Assembly (NCBI RefSeq): GCF_000715075.1
Contig: NC_134101.1
Coordinates: forward strand, 191,724,103-191,788,102
Reading direction: 5' to 3'
From: Nicotiana tabacum
Taxonomy: Eukaryota; Streptophyta; Magnoliopsida; Solanales; Solanaceae
Length of the DNA: 64,000 bases
Shown: positions 1 to 10,768 of the stretch, in pieces
Layout of the letters: each line of letters begins with the position of its first letter
Numbering within the stretch: position 1 is the stretch's first letter
Program-made: the position numbers and the translations under genes
The notes under the pieces: model-generated
The model's input: only the letters and a program-made list of their open reading frames with translations
The model's database searches: none
What the model was told of the DNA's origin: nothing

Positions 1-1310
1 TCAAAAGGAATGATTCTTCAAACAAGCTCCATTGTAGTTTTCAAGCAACAAAGGCATAGCCAATTCTTACAAGAGCGTTCTAATATCATCAAAGTCTAAA
101 AAGCTAAAGACCCTAACAAAAATTATATATACTAAGGGTTACATAAGACATAAGTAATTACCTAAAATGGCCCTTAGACCACAATTTCAATAAAATAAAT
201 TAAATGGGCTGGTGTGGCAGTCGCCCTATGCTGTCCAGTGATGGTGTGTGATCGTCATTCGCCTTGGGGCAGCCCACTTTGCTCTTTGATGCTTGTTCCT
301 TGGAGCCTCGGTCTTGGTCTTCCTTCTTGAATTCCACTTTGTGCTGTGAAAACTGCAAAAGCAAATTACCTATTGATGTTGGGCATATTTATTTATGTTC
401 TAAAAACTGCAAAAGCATCCTATTTTTACTGTCCTTTGAGTGTTTTTTGTGTTAAATATGCCCAACTATGCTTAATTGTTTGCTTTTGTGGGCTTATGAA
501 GTTATTAACGGCAATCCAGGAACAATTTGGACCAAAATGGATAAAAATGAGGTTCCGGGGAAGTTGCGCTCTACGCAATTATCGCCCACAAAGGACCTGG
601 AGCACAAACAGCTTACACTATGGCACGAGTATAGTGTGGAGCACGAATTTTGAAGCCTGGCCAGCATAGTCTCGGTTCATCATGTGAATATCGGGTAAAG
701 GGAGGCCCCATGCCAATTTCAATTCACACTATAGCATGATTGGCGCGAGCAGCAGCATCTTTGGATGACCTCGAGAAAAAGCGATTACAGGACCATTGGG
801 TTTAAAGCGCAAGTACCTTGTGAAGGTCATTTACACCCTCGCCTTAGTCGAGCAATAATGCAAGTATGGCGTGAAGAACGAATTACGGGGAAAAAGTTTT
901 GAGTGTGTTATGGTCAAAATGGGATTTTTACCCAATTTAAAAGCTCCTAGCCCAGCAGAGAGAAGAATGCAGAGGAAGCAAGAGGCGATTTGGAGCTTAA
1001 CTTGGTTGTAGAGTTCTTTCTTTTTCCTTCCATCTAATGATTTCTATATTATTTTAGGAACTATTTGTGATTGTTATTATGGCTACGTGTGCTTGGACTC
1101 CTAATTTCTAGGGTTATGGGATCCTGACATGAATGTTGAAGTTTGATGTTTTCTTGATGCTAATTATTTGATTTCTTAATCACCAATACGACACTATATA
1201 TGCATCTTGATTTTAACTTGAAAAAAGGATCTTTTAATTGCAATAAGATTGAATAGGACAAGTTCATGAACCTAGGCATTAAGACATGATTCACAAATAG
1301 GATAGAAATA
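1..1310. other. Gene-free flank, possible old LTR-like sequence
   Basis: No open frame here resembles a known protein. The text around 950-1,120 (a T-rich stretch, then a short segment reading CTAGGGTTATGG) has the general look of the end of a plant LTR or leader. It resembles in style, not base by base, the piece at 44,584-45,839. I cannot assign a family. Short repeats at 349-466 are listed separately. Confidence 0.35.
349..466. repeat. 15-bp direct repeat and 14-bp inverted repeat
   Basis: AAAACTGCAAAAGCA occurs at 349-363 and 403-417. GTTGGGCATATTTA at 378-391 is exactly inverted at 453-466. The inverted arms enclose 61 bp. This could be a small foldback unit; no target duplication is obvious. 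Confidence 0.6.
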
Positions 1311-1570
1311 TATTCTCTCCGTCCACTTTTACTTGTTACGTTTCGCTTTTCGAGAGTCAAATTACATTAACTTTGGCTAACGTTTTAACATGTATTTATT
1401 CACCGTATTGATATGAGAAATTATAAATTATAGTACTTTTCGTATAGTTTCTGAATATCTAAATTTTAATTTTAAAATGTTAAGAAAATCTAATGCAATT
1501 TAGTTTAAAGAATGAGTCAAATTGACTCTCGAAAAGTGAAAAGTGACAAATAAAAATGAACAGGGGAATA
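1311..1570. mobile_element. Stowaway-like (Tc1/mariner) MITE
   Basis: The first about 48 bp and the last about 48 bp are imperfect inverted repeats of each other; both inner ends share TTTTCGAGAGTCAA or its complement. The outer ends read TTCTCTCCGTCCACTTTTAC and, inverted, TTCCCCTGTTCATTTTTATT. A TA dinucleotide flanks each end (1,311-1,312 and 1,569-1,570), the target choice of Stowaway elements. The core is AT-rich with no coding capacity. Length about 256 bp. It would depend on a mariner transposase elsewhere. Confidence 0.82.
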
Positions 1571-2428
1571 CTACCTATGTGTCTTGCTTAATAATTAATT
1601 ACATGATTTTTTTATGCTGTTCTTAATACATCTACTCTCATAGAAACATAGGGTTTAAATTACTAAAATAGGTGAATAGAGATTAAAAGATTTCTCTGAG
1701 TATAACTAAACATGTAGATTGAGAATCTCACGAAAATGTCAAAAAGAGGTCCAAATTTACCAACCTCTAGCCATTAGTCACAAACTTACCGAAATTAGTC
1801 AAGCGCCTATAAAAATTAAAAACCCAGATAAATAAGGATTCATTCTCGCCGAGAATCATGCGCAAAGATCTCCTTCCATATTTTTAAGCGTGATCAGTAA
1901 CATTAGATGTAAGATGGAAAGAAAATTTAATGGATGAAGTAGCAAACAAGGTGATGAAACAAAAAAAAAAAAAACAAATACAACATTCCAATAACCTAAG
2001 CAAAAGGGGACCTTTTTAATGGGCAAAATTGAATTTCATTGAAACAAATAGATGAGTCACTATACAAATTTTTTGAGAATGATTGGAGGTGATTTAGACT
2101 GGTTTTGACTTAAAACTCGTAGTTGAAATCGAGTTTAAAAATTTCTCTATGACATATGAATCAAACATGTATCTCACATACAGGTATACATGGATATACA
2201 TTATATACATATTTGATATACATGTGATACATAAAAGATACATGTGCGATACATAGTGAGATACACATATCACCTTCTTCGATGTTCATCTTGTGTACTT
2301 CGAATTTGACTTAAATTTCAATTCAAAATGCCTAAAATCTCCATCAAATCATCCCAAAATTGGAATTCACATTCCTTAAGATGTACCCAATCTATTCCAT
2401 CAATAACCACTCGAAATAAATTTCAATT
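1571..2428. other. Gene-free AT-rich stretch with ATACAT-type simple repeats
   Basis: No supportable gene. A 15-base A run lies near 1,960. From about 2,165 to 2,275 the sequence is a degenerate run of words such as GATACAT and TATACAT, a low-complexity block. The junction with the Tekay-like element to the right is not marked by a recognisable LTR or primer site, so the element is 5'-truncated. Confidence 0.5.
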
Positions 2429-2469
2429 TTGAAAACCCAAATTTTTGAATTCAAAATTAAGCAATCTTC

Positions 2470-2966
2470 AATAGTTGCCATGCGTTTTCAGTTTAATTCT
2501 CGGGGTAGGCCTGAGGCAGAGTCGTTTGATGCAGTTATTACAAGTACTATCTTAGTCTATCATAGAGATGCCTCGGTGTTCTTTGATCCAGGTTCTACAT
2601 ATTCTTATATGTGTTTATATTTTGCATTGCATTGGAGAATGCCTCGTAATTCTCTTGATATTCTTGTTTCTATATTTATACCCATTGGGGATTATAATGG
2701 TAGATTGAGTGTATTGCTCTTGTGTGGTTACCATTAATGGTTTTGATAACGTAGATGACCTCTTATTGTTGGATATGGTGGATTTCGAGGTTATTCTTGG
2801 TATGAATTGGTTGTCCCCGTATCATGCTATCTTTGATTATCACGCCAAGACTGTAACCTTAGCTATGATAGGCTTGCCTAGATTAAAGTGGAGAGGGACC
2901 CTTGGCAATTCTACGAGTAGGGTGGTATCATTCTTAAAGGCTCAACGCATGGTTGAGAAGGGGTAA
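2470..2966 (+). pseudogene. P protease remnant (retropepsin-like)
   Basis: Two overlapping frames (about 2,480-2,737 and 2,709-2,966) together cover a retropepsin-like aspartic protease that would cut the polyprotein. The active-site motif reads FDPGSTYSY, where families of this type normally have FDPGS/T. Further on, DMVDFEVILGMNWL and a following stretch typical of the protease-RT linker are visible. A frameshift near 2,710-2,735 separates the two halves. The second half stops at TAA 2,964-2,966, before the RT region. No function is expected. Confidence 0.85.
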
Positions 2967-3029
2967 CAAGCATATCTGAATTACATTTTAGCTTCTAGTA
3001 CAAAGGTTCCTTATATGGACTCAGTACCG

Positions 3030-3880
3030 GTAGTAAAGGAGTTCCCTAGACGTATTTCTTGCAGATTTATCGGGCATACCACCCGACAGGGATATTGACT
3101 TTTGCATTGATTTGGTTTCGAGCACGTAGCCCAATTCTATTCCACCATACCATATGGATCCAACTGAGTTGAAGGAATTGAAAGATCAGTTATAGGTTTT
3201 GCGTAAGGATTAATTAGACAGAGTGTTTCTCCCTGGGGTGAATCAGTGTTATTTGTAAATAAGAAGGGTGGTTCTATGAGGATGTGCATTGATTATCAAT
3301 AGCTGAATAAGGTTAATATCAAGAACAAGTATCCATTTCCTTGTATTGAGATTTGTTAGATCAGCTTTAGGGTGCGAAGATGTTCTCCAATATTGATTTG
3401 AGATCTTGCTATTATCAGGTGAAAATTAGGGCATTAAATGTCCCTAAGACAACTTTTAGGACTCCCTATGGTCATTATGAGTTCTTGGTGATGTCATTTG
3501 GTTTTACTAATGCTCCAGTGACTTTCATGGATTTTATGAACCATGTGTTCAAACCGCATTTGGATTCTTTTGTGACTGTGTTCATTGATTGTATTCTAGT
3601 TAACTCTAGTAGTAAAGATAATCATGAACAATACTTGCGGAGATTTTGAAGGATTGTTAGCTTTATGCCAAGTTTTGAAGTGTGAGTTTTTGTTGTACTC
3701 AGTTGCATTCCTGGGTCATGTTGTGTCTAGTGATGGTATTAAAGTTGATCCTAAGAAGATTGAGGCAGTTTAGAATTCGCCTATACCCACTTCAGCTATT
3801 GAGATCTGTAGTTTCTTGGGTTTGGCGAGCTACTATTGCTGCTTTGTTGAGGGGTTCTCATTTTTTAAAGCTCCATTGAC
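3030..3880 (+). pseudogene. P reverse transcriptase remnant
   Basis: The clearest piece is the frame at 3,380-3,649, with [21 protein letters not shown] and [13 protein letters not shown], all hallmarks of gypsy RT. The catalytic box, normally FIDDIL in this clade, reads FIDCIL, so one of the two metal-binding aspartates has become cysteine. Upstream (3,030-3,370) the fingers region is spread over several frames with TAG and TAA codons. Downstream, 3,650-3,880 continues in shifted frames. This enzyme would have copied the element RNA to DNA; it is inactive here on two counts. Confidence 0.85.
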
Positions 3881-3889
3881 CAAGTTGAC

Positions 3890-4330
3890 TCAGATGGTTT
3901 GATGAGTGTAAGGAGAGACATCAGAATCTCAAGGTTGCTTTGACTACAACTTCAGTATTGGTGTGCCAACGAGTTCAAGGCCTTATATTGTTATGCTTTG
4001 AACGTTGGGCTTAGTACATTTTTGATACAGGATGGTAGGGTGATTGCCTATGCATCTTGTCAATTAAATACCCATGGGAAGAATTAGCATGTGCATGATT
4101 TAGAGTTGGCAGCTGTTGTACACACACTCAAAATTTAGAGTCACTACTTTTATGGCATGTAATGTGAGGTTTATATTGATAATCGGAGTCTCCAATACTT
4201 GTGCAAGCAAATTTATTTGAATTTGAGGCAGTGAAGGTGGTTGGAATTGTTGAAAGACTATAATATCACTATCTTGTATCATCAGGACAAGACAAATATG
4301 GTAACTGGCGCCTTGAGTAGAAAGGAGGAG
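3890..4330 (+). pseudogene. P RNase H remnant
   Basis: Scattered frames between 3,890 and 4,330 match the position and texture of gypsy RNase H, which removes the RNA template. The best-preserved piece starts at 4,241 and includes LLKDYNITILYHQDKTNMV and then ALSRKEE, the conserved end of the domain. In-frame stops are present near 4,085, 4,136 and 4,231. The catalytic residues cannot all be placed in one frame. Confidence 0.75.
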
Positions 4331-4559
4331 GCTATGGGTAGCTTAACATTAATACCAGCAGTAGAGTGGCCATTGGTTATGGATGTTCAGGCCTTTGCTA
4401 ACAAGATTGTGAGATTGGACATTTCTGAGCCTAGTAGGGTTCTTGCTTGTGTTGTGGCGTAGTTGTCTTTGTTAGAGCAGATCAAAGCTTTCCTTTATGA
4501 TAATCCTTATTTATTGGTGTTTAAAGAAACGGTGTAGCAGGGTGGATCAAAGAAGGTTA

Positions 4560-5250
4560 TGATTGTAGATGATGGTGTTATGCGGCTTCAAAGTCGGATT
4601 TGTGTTCCAAATATTGATAGTTTGAGAGAGTTGATTCTTGAGGAGGCTCATAGCTCACGGTATTTTATTCATCCAGATGTCACAAAGTTGTACTGTGACT
4701 TGAAGTAGCATTACTAGTGGTAGAAGATAAAGACGGATATTGTTGGGTGTGTTTCACGATATTTGAATTTCAAGTAGGTGAAGTATGAATATTAGAAACT
4801 AGGTGGTTGGCCATAGAGGTTGGTTATACCGGAGTGGAAGTGGGAGCACATTACTATGCCACAGACTTTGAGAAAGTTTGATGTTGTTTGGGCTATTGTG
4901 GAAAAATTGACCAAATCCGCATATTTTATTTCGGTGATGTCTTCTTACACTTCTGAGAGGTTAGCTCAAATCCACATTAGAGATATTTTTTGTTTGCATG
5001 ATGGGCGTATTTTCTATCATTTAAGACAGTTTACACAGTTTACTTTGCACTTTCGGAGAGTTGTTCAACGAGAATTGGGCACGTAGGTGGAGCTCACCAC
5101 TGCATTTCACCCACATACGGATGGCCATTCGGACAGGACTATCCAGATCCTTGAGGACATGTTTAGGGCCTATGTTATTGATTATGGAGGCCAGTGGGAC
5201 CAATTCCTACAATTGGCGGAGTTTGCCCACAACAACTACTAGTCTAACAT
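4560..5250 (+). pseudogene. P integrase remnant with deletion at the first catalytic Asp
   Basis: The zinc-binding region lies around 4,640-4,760 (EAHSSRYFIHPD visible), but the downstream Cys pair is not preserved. The core follows from 4,820, with IPEWKWEHITM and LTKSAYFISVMSSYTSERLA. Immediately after HITM the sequence jumps to PQTLRKFD. About seven residues that normally carry the first Asp of the D,D-35-E triad are missing. A frame change near 5,060-5,090 separates the later core. Integration would have been its role. Confidence 0.82.
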
Positions 5251-5254
5251 TCAT

Positions 5255-5880
5255 ATGGCACTGTATGAGGCTTTATACGGTAAGCAATATTGTTCTCATA
5301 CTGGTTGGTTTGAGCCTTGTGAGACTAGGATGTTGAATACAGACTTGGTTCGTGATGCCTTAGATAAGGTGAAGTTGTTTCAGGATTATCTTCTAACAAC
5401 TCATAGTAGGCAGAAGGGTTATGCGAGTATGAGGGTCTGTGATGTGGCTTTTATAGAGGGCGAGAATGTACTTTTGAAAGTTTCACCTATGATGGCGATA
5501 ATGAGATATGAGAAGAAAGGCAAGTTGATCCCCAAGGTTTATTGGTCCGTTTAAGGTGTTAGAGAAAGTTGAAGAGGTTGCTTATAGGCTTGAATTGCTT
5601 CCTAGCCTTACAGGGGTACATATGGTATTTCATATTTTTATGCTTCGAAAGTATCATGAAGATAAGTTGCATGTATTGATGAGAATTTGACTTATAAAGT
5701 AGGTTGGTAGGTTCAAAAATTGAGATCTAAAGATATTTCTTCTATGAAAGTGCTTTAGAAAGGGCTACTAATTGAGGAGGCTACTTGGGAGTTCAATCAA
5801 ACATGAGGAGTATATATCCGTATCTTTTTGCCATTTCAGGTACATTCCTATGTTTGTTCGAGAGCGAACATCTCTTTTAA
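5255..5880 (+). pseudogene. P integrase C-terminal region remnant
   Basis: The frame at 5,255-5,554 contains MALYEALYGKQY, DALDKVKLFQDYL and VCDVAFIEGENVLLKVSPM, the conserved tail of Tekay/Del integrases. It is followed out of frame by pieces such as EEATWEFNQ near 5,775-5,805. A chromodomain-like ending would be expected, but the frame is too broken to assign it. The region ends with GAGCGAACATCTCTTTT, close to the usual 3' end of such coding regions, just before the LTR. Confidence 0.78.
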
Positions 5881-5890
5881 AGGTGTAGAA

Positions 5891-6854
5891 TGTAACAATA
5901 CGATAGGTAATTTTACATTCTATCTTTTCATTTCGTGCTTTGAGACTTCGAATAGCCTTATTTGATAATTTATGACTTGCGTGCGTGGTCCGTTTTGATT
6001 TTCAGAAAGTTTAAATGTGATTTTTTTAAAAATAAAACTTGATTTTGAAACTTAAAAGTTATTAGAGTTGACCACTGTCAACAATCTTGGTATATGACTT
6101 TGGATCGACGTTTTGATGATTCCGATAGGTGTGTATGATGATTTTGGACTTGTACGCATGTTTGGTTAGTTCCTAAGGCCCTTTTGGGCACTTATTGTGG
6201 AAAGTTGAAGAAATGAGTTTATTAACTTTGAAACCTCTGAGTTTTGATGGTTGATTCTTGATGTTATTTTGATGTTTTAAGCTTACATGCGAGTTTGTGT
6301 GAGATTATATATTTGTATGGATGCTTGGAATGTGGCCCAAGGGGCTCAGGTGAGTTTTGAATTGGTTTCAGGCTAATTTTGCTAAGTTTAGGATATTTGG
6401 TGATACAGATATCACATTTGTGATGGTCTACTCGCTAATGCGAGTTTCACATTTGCGAATAAAGACTAGCATTTGCAATGGGGGAATGGGAAGGCCAGTT
6501 TCGTAATTGCGAAGCTGGTGTTGCATTTACGACCATCGCAATTGCGAGGAGGATATCAAAATTTCAACCTCTGAGTCTTTGAGGCCGCTTCGCATTTGCG
6601 ACCATAAGGGTCGCAATTGCAAGCTACACAATTGCAAAAAAGAGTTCACAATTGCGACATCTACAACTAGGTACAAATAGGAGATTTTAGGATTAGCTCA
6701 TTTTATTCTATTTTGAAGCCTAGACTTCACCTAAAGGAGATTTTGGAGAGCAATTTCTTCCTTACTTAAGGGTTAATAACTTTAACTTATTTTTGATTAA
6801 TTCCCATTGCTTTGCATAGATTATCTGTCATGATATAATTTCCACCATAGTATG
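5891..6854 (+). repeat. P 3' LTR, incomplete
   Basis: It starts TGTAACAATACGATAGG after the stretch AAAGGTGTAGAA, a degenerate polypurine tract. Words such as ATGACTTGCGTGCGTGGTCC are typical of this LTR family. From about 6,410 to 6,660 there is a cluster of CGCATTTGCG and GCAATTGCG words. The right end is lost at the junction with D, so about half of the LTR remains. Confidence 0.78.
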
Positions 6855-6981
6855 TGATGGCACCTAACCCTGCTGTTAGGCAAGCCAATGATAAACCACC
6901 AATACAATCATCCATTCATATCACTTTTAAAATAAATAATCTCTTTAATAAAGCAAAATTTAGTTTTGAAACCATGGAAAG

Positions 6982-7059
6982 ATACTTTCATTTCTATTAT
7001 GTCAAGAAGTGTGAACGAAAATACTTTCATTTCCATTATGTCAAGAAATGTGAACGAAA
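6982..7059. repeat. 39-bp tandem duplication inside LTR D
   Basis: The 39 bp at 6,982-7,020 repeats immediately at 7,021-7,059 with two substitutions. The unit begins ATACTTTCATTTC and ends GTGAACGAAA. The corresponding part of LTR B has no second copy, so this is a local duplication in D. Confidence 0.88.
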
Positions 7060-7675
7060 CATAAAGCATAATGAAATATGTATGAAGTACAACCATAGAA
7101 ATCTACTAATAATCTCCAAAATCTGATGTCACAAGTGCATGTGCATCTAGTAGAATATAAAAAATCACAATAACTACCGTTTGGAATAAAATAGAAATAA
7201 ATAAATACAGCGGGAAGGAGACTTCGAGTGCTGCGGGTCGAAGCATGGAAACAACTCACCACTAAGTCTCACGCAAATGAGGCTACGCGCCCGAGTGACC
7301 ACATGAAGTACATGTCTTAGTACCTGCACAATTAGTGCAGAAGTGTAGTATGGGTACGTAAATCAACTCGTATCTAGTAAGTATCTAGTTTAACGTCGAA
7401 GAAGTAGTAACGATGGATCGACGTCGACACTTACTAGTAGTCCAATGACAATGTACATAAAGTAGACAGGTATGAAATACATCAAGTAACAACGCAATAG
7501 ATAGTTATAAATAATATGAATCTCAAGTAAGAATAATTGAAAAATCATCAAATACCATAACTACCACCAAGAAAACAAGGACAACAAATATTAAGTACAA
7601 TGTCAAATCTCTATCCAGGAAAACTCATATGTATGCTGACTCCCTATCGTATATTAAGTACGAGTCTATCGATGC

Positions 7676-7880
7676 AAAGAACGCGATCCCATAAGAATAG
7701 TATTACATAATATCGCCGAGGCGAAATGGCCCGATTCCATAATGGTATTTCATAACAATGCCGAGGCAAACAACTCGATCCCATAATGATATCTCATAAT
7801 ACTGCCGAGGCGAACATCCTTATCCCATAAGAATATTCAACACCGTTGCCGAGGTGGCCTGATCCTATAAGAATATTGAA
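7676..7880. repeat. Degenerate about 60-bp tandem repeat in LTR D
   Basis: About four units contain CGATCCCATAAGAATA (or a variant), then CATAATA and GCCGAGGCGAA. They are visible near 7,688, 7,732, 7,780 and 7,830. The matching part of LTR B (10,375-10,490) has a decayed version with fewer units. Confidence 0.7.
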
Positions 7881-9610
7881 ACTTTCTCACTCGTGAAGAT
7901 ATGTGCGAGTCGAGAAGACATGGGATTACCGATCACATGAACATAACACGAGGATAGGAATGCAATAGAAAAACATAATTATTACCATTCATCAAATATC
8001 CCACAAAATTCAAAGTAAAGAGGCTCGGTCGATACATAAACTAGTCTCAATCTCAGTTATAAATTCAAGTAATTAAACAACAAGTTTAATTCAAGTAGTA
8101 TATTTAAGGCATGGTGTAGGCCTAAATATACCTAAAAAAGACATAATCTAATTACGCACGGACTCTCATTACCTCGTACATATGTAGCACCCATAACACA
8201 TAACACACTACAATTAAAATACCTACCGGGATAATTCCCTCTTATGAGATCAGACAAGAGCCTCACCATGCTTCCAAGTCCACTACACGGCTCCCACACC
8301 TCTATAATCACCTCAAATCGATGCCGAACAAACTGAAACTAGTAAAAGGACATACAAACCAATCAATATATGCTCAAAAACTCATAATTTAACTATTAGA
8401 GTCAATTCCCAACCCCACTCGAAAAGTCAACCTAGGGCTCACATGCCTGGATTCCAGAAATGTTCGAAGAAAAATGTTACCATGGCATTACGAACTAACA
8501 TATATAATTTATACTCAATTACATAATCAATTTCATGGTCAAATCCTATTTTTACCAAATTCTAATTGTTTCACCAAAATCCCGAAATTCTATTAATTTT
8601 CATGTTAAAATCCATACCTAACCCATGTATTTAATTCATGATAGATAGAAATCATTTACCTTACGATACTTGATGAAATCCCCCTCCAAAGAGCTCCCAA
8701 ATCACTCAAGCCAAGAGAAAAATAAGGGAAATAATCCTAAGTCCCGTATTAAAATCACATACTACCCAGGGGTTCTTCATTGCGATTGCGGAAGAAGTCT
8801 CGTGATCGCGAAGAACAAACTGGCCCTTCCCAAAAGTTGCTCATTGTATTCGCAAAACCAAGGTCGCGTTCACGATGCACACAACCTAACTAACACTCCA
8901 TGTTCGCGGTCAACCCAGCTGCATTCATGAAGGCTAACGCCTTCCTACCCCTGCAAATCCTCTTACGCAATCGTAAATTCCTTCACGCGATCACGAAGGC
9001 CAACTTCCTTCCTGGCCCAAACTAGTAACCCATCGAGTTCGCGACTTTAGACCCGTGAACACGAAATACTACCAAGCCACCCTCCATGATCGCGATGCCC
9101 TCTACATGATCACATTGAACAATTCCCTTTTAGCCCCACATAGCTCTCTGTGATCGCGATGCCATCTCTGCGATCGCGATTCACACCAGACACCAACAAA
9201 ATTTGCCAACTTCAACCTTGTTGCGGGTGGTCTGAAACTTACCTGAGCCACCCGAGGCCTTGTCCAAGTATTTTAACATGTCCATAAACATGCTACAGAC
9301 CTAGTCGAAGTCTCGGGACACATAAAATAACATTGAAACCAAGAATTGCACCTTAAAACCAAATTAATCAACTTCTAAACTTCAAACTTCTTCCAACTTA
9401 CTCCGAACGTGACAAATCATACTTAGACAACTCGGAATGACACCAAATTTTACACACAGGTCCAATATGACAATACAAACCTACTCCTAGGCTCGAAATG
9501 CCAAGCAAGATCCGATAACACCAAAGTCTACTTCAAGTCAAACGTAGAAAACTCTTAAACCTTCAAAAGGCCAACTTCGGACAATAACGACCCAAATCTA
9601 TTATAGGTCG

Positions 9611-10768
9611 TGATGGCGCCCATCACCATTGCTAGGCAAGCCAATAGTAAACAATCTAGTGATTTCCCATTTTTAATAAGTTTGCTAAGTAAATAACTCT
9701 CCTTAATTTAAAAATTTAATAAATAGCAGGTTTAAGATAATTAAAAGGAGAGTAGCTGAGTGAAATCATACCATAAAGATAAAACCAAAACCGCAAGTCT
9801 ACTAGTGTGTGTGCCAAGACCTGGTATCACAAGTGTATGGGATACTAGTAGAATATACAAAAGATTACTGCTCTACTGTCTGAAATGAAACATACAGAAC
9901 AATAAATAAAAGAAAGACTCCTGCTGCTGCAGAACAGTTCGGAAGGGAAGCTCACTGTGTAGTCTTGTAACAGGGATCAAGTATGTGCACCAGACTGATA
10001 TCCAAATGCACCTACCTCAGATCCTGCACATTTAAGTGCAGAAGTGCAGCGTGAGTACATAAACAACATGTACCTAGTAAGTATCCAGTATAACCTCAAA
10101 GAAGTAGTGACGAGGGGTCAACTTTGACACTTACTATGGGCTAACAATAAGATGTCAAAATAATAACTAAGCATGAATTATATTTCAGAAAAATCAAGTT
10201 TGCCTGAATTATAAATATAGCAGAAAACTCAATAACAGGAAAAGTAAACACTTTTTCCGCTAAGAATATATCTCAAGTTTGCCTTTCATCATTTAGCAAA
10301 TTTATATTTCAAGTCAATGAACAAAATCAAATTATAATTGGTTCCAAAGATTTATCACACGCAATTCATGTCGAGGTCGTACGACCCAATCCAACATAAT
10401 ATTTAAACTGTGCACTATCGAGGATCGAACGACACGAACCATAGATGCATCTATATGCTACTGAGGCATTCGGCCTGCTCCACAATAGAAAATATTTCAA
10501 AGAAAACACAAATTCTCAATAACGATCAAGTGTCTCATTCACAACTTCAAGTGAGTGAAATTTAACCTTTTACAATTCTTTTATCAATTTTTCAATATGA
10601 CTTAGGCAATTAAGTTAACAAGTATGGTGCAAACATTTCAAGTATAGCATGATATGGGTCCTAGACTACCCGGACAATAGCAGAATTAGTAGCTACATAC
10701 GGACTCTCGTCACCTCGTACGTACGTAGCCCCCCACAAATAGGAGCACATATTAATTAATTCACCTAT
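9611..10768 (-). repeat. LTR B, left part (3' half of a 3' LTR)
   Basis: It starts TGATGGCGCCCATCACC, the inverted 3' end of a Tekay-like LTR, and runs to 10,768. There it is cut by element C and resumes at 39,304. The last five bases CCTAT (10,764-10,768) are repeated at 39,304-39,308, which proves the two parts were once one sequence. Joined, the LTR is about 2.55 kb. Confidence 0.85.

Larger units (their letters stand above)
2429..6854 (+). mobile_element. Element P: 5'-truncated Tekay/Del-like Ty3/gypsy retrotransposon
   Basis: The plus strand carries protease, reverse transcriptase, RNase H, integrase and integrase C-terminal remnants in the gypsy order, then a short purine-rich stretch and the start of a 3' LTR at 5,891. 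The 5' LTR, primer site and gag are absent. The reading frame is broken by numerous TAG/TAA codons and frameshifts, so it is an old copy. The 3' LTR is cut at 6,854 where the minus-strand LTR D begins. Confidence 0.85.
6855..9610 (-). repeat. LTR D: minus-strand Tekay-like LTR
   Basis: Its left end TGATGGCACC matches the left end of LTR B (TGATGGCGCC at 9,611). The two stay alignable through landmarks: ATCACAAGTG (7,125 and 9,827), a CCTGCACA segment followed by GTGCAGAAGTG (7,324 and 10,024), and AACTCGGAATGACACC, seen again in the B half near 40,240. D lacks the last about 270 bp that B has before its 5' end. It may be a solo LTR or a remnant of a truncated element. GTATG at 6,850-6,854 would be the left target duplication; its partner is not found. 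Confidence 0.78.

Noticed and set aside
1..2428. A host gene at the left edge
   Set aside because: Frames are short, without motifs or splice structure, and the composition is that of intergenic repeats.
7676..7880. CRISPR-like array
   Set aside because: Units are degenerate, contiguous and within a plant LTR; there are no unique spacers.
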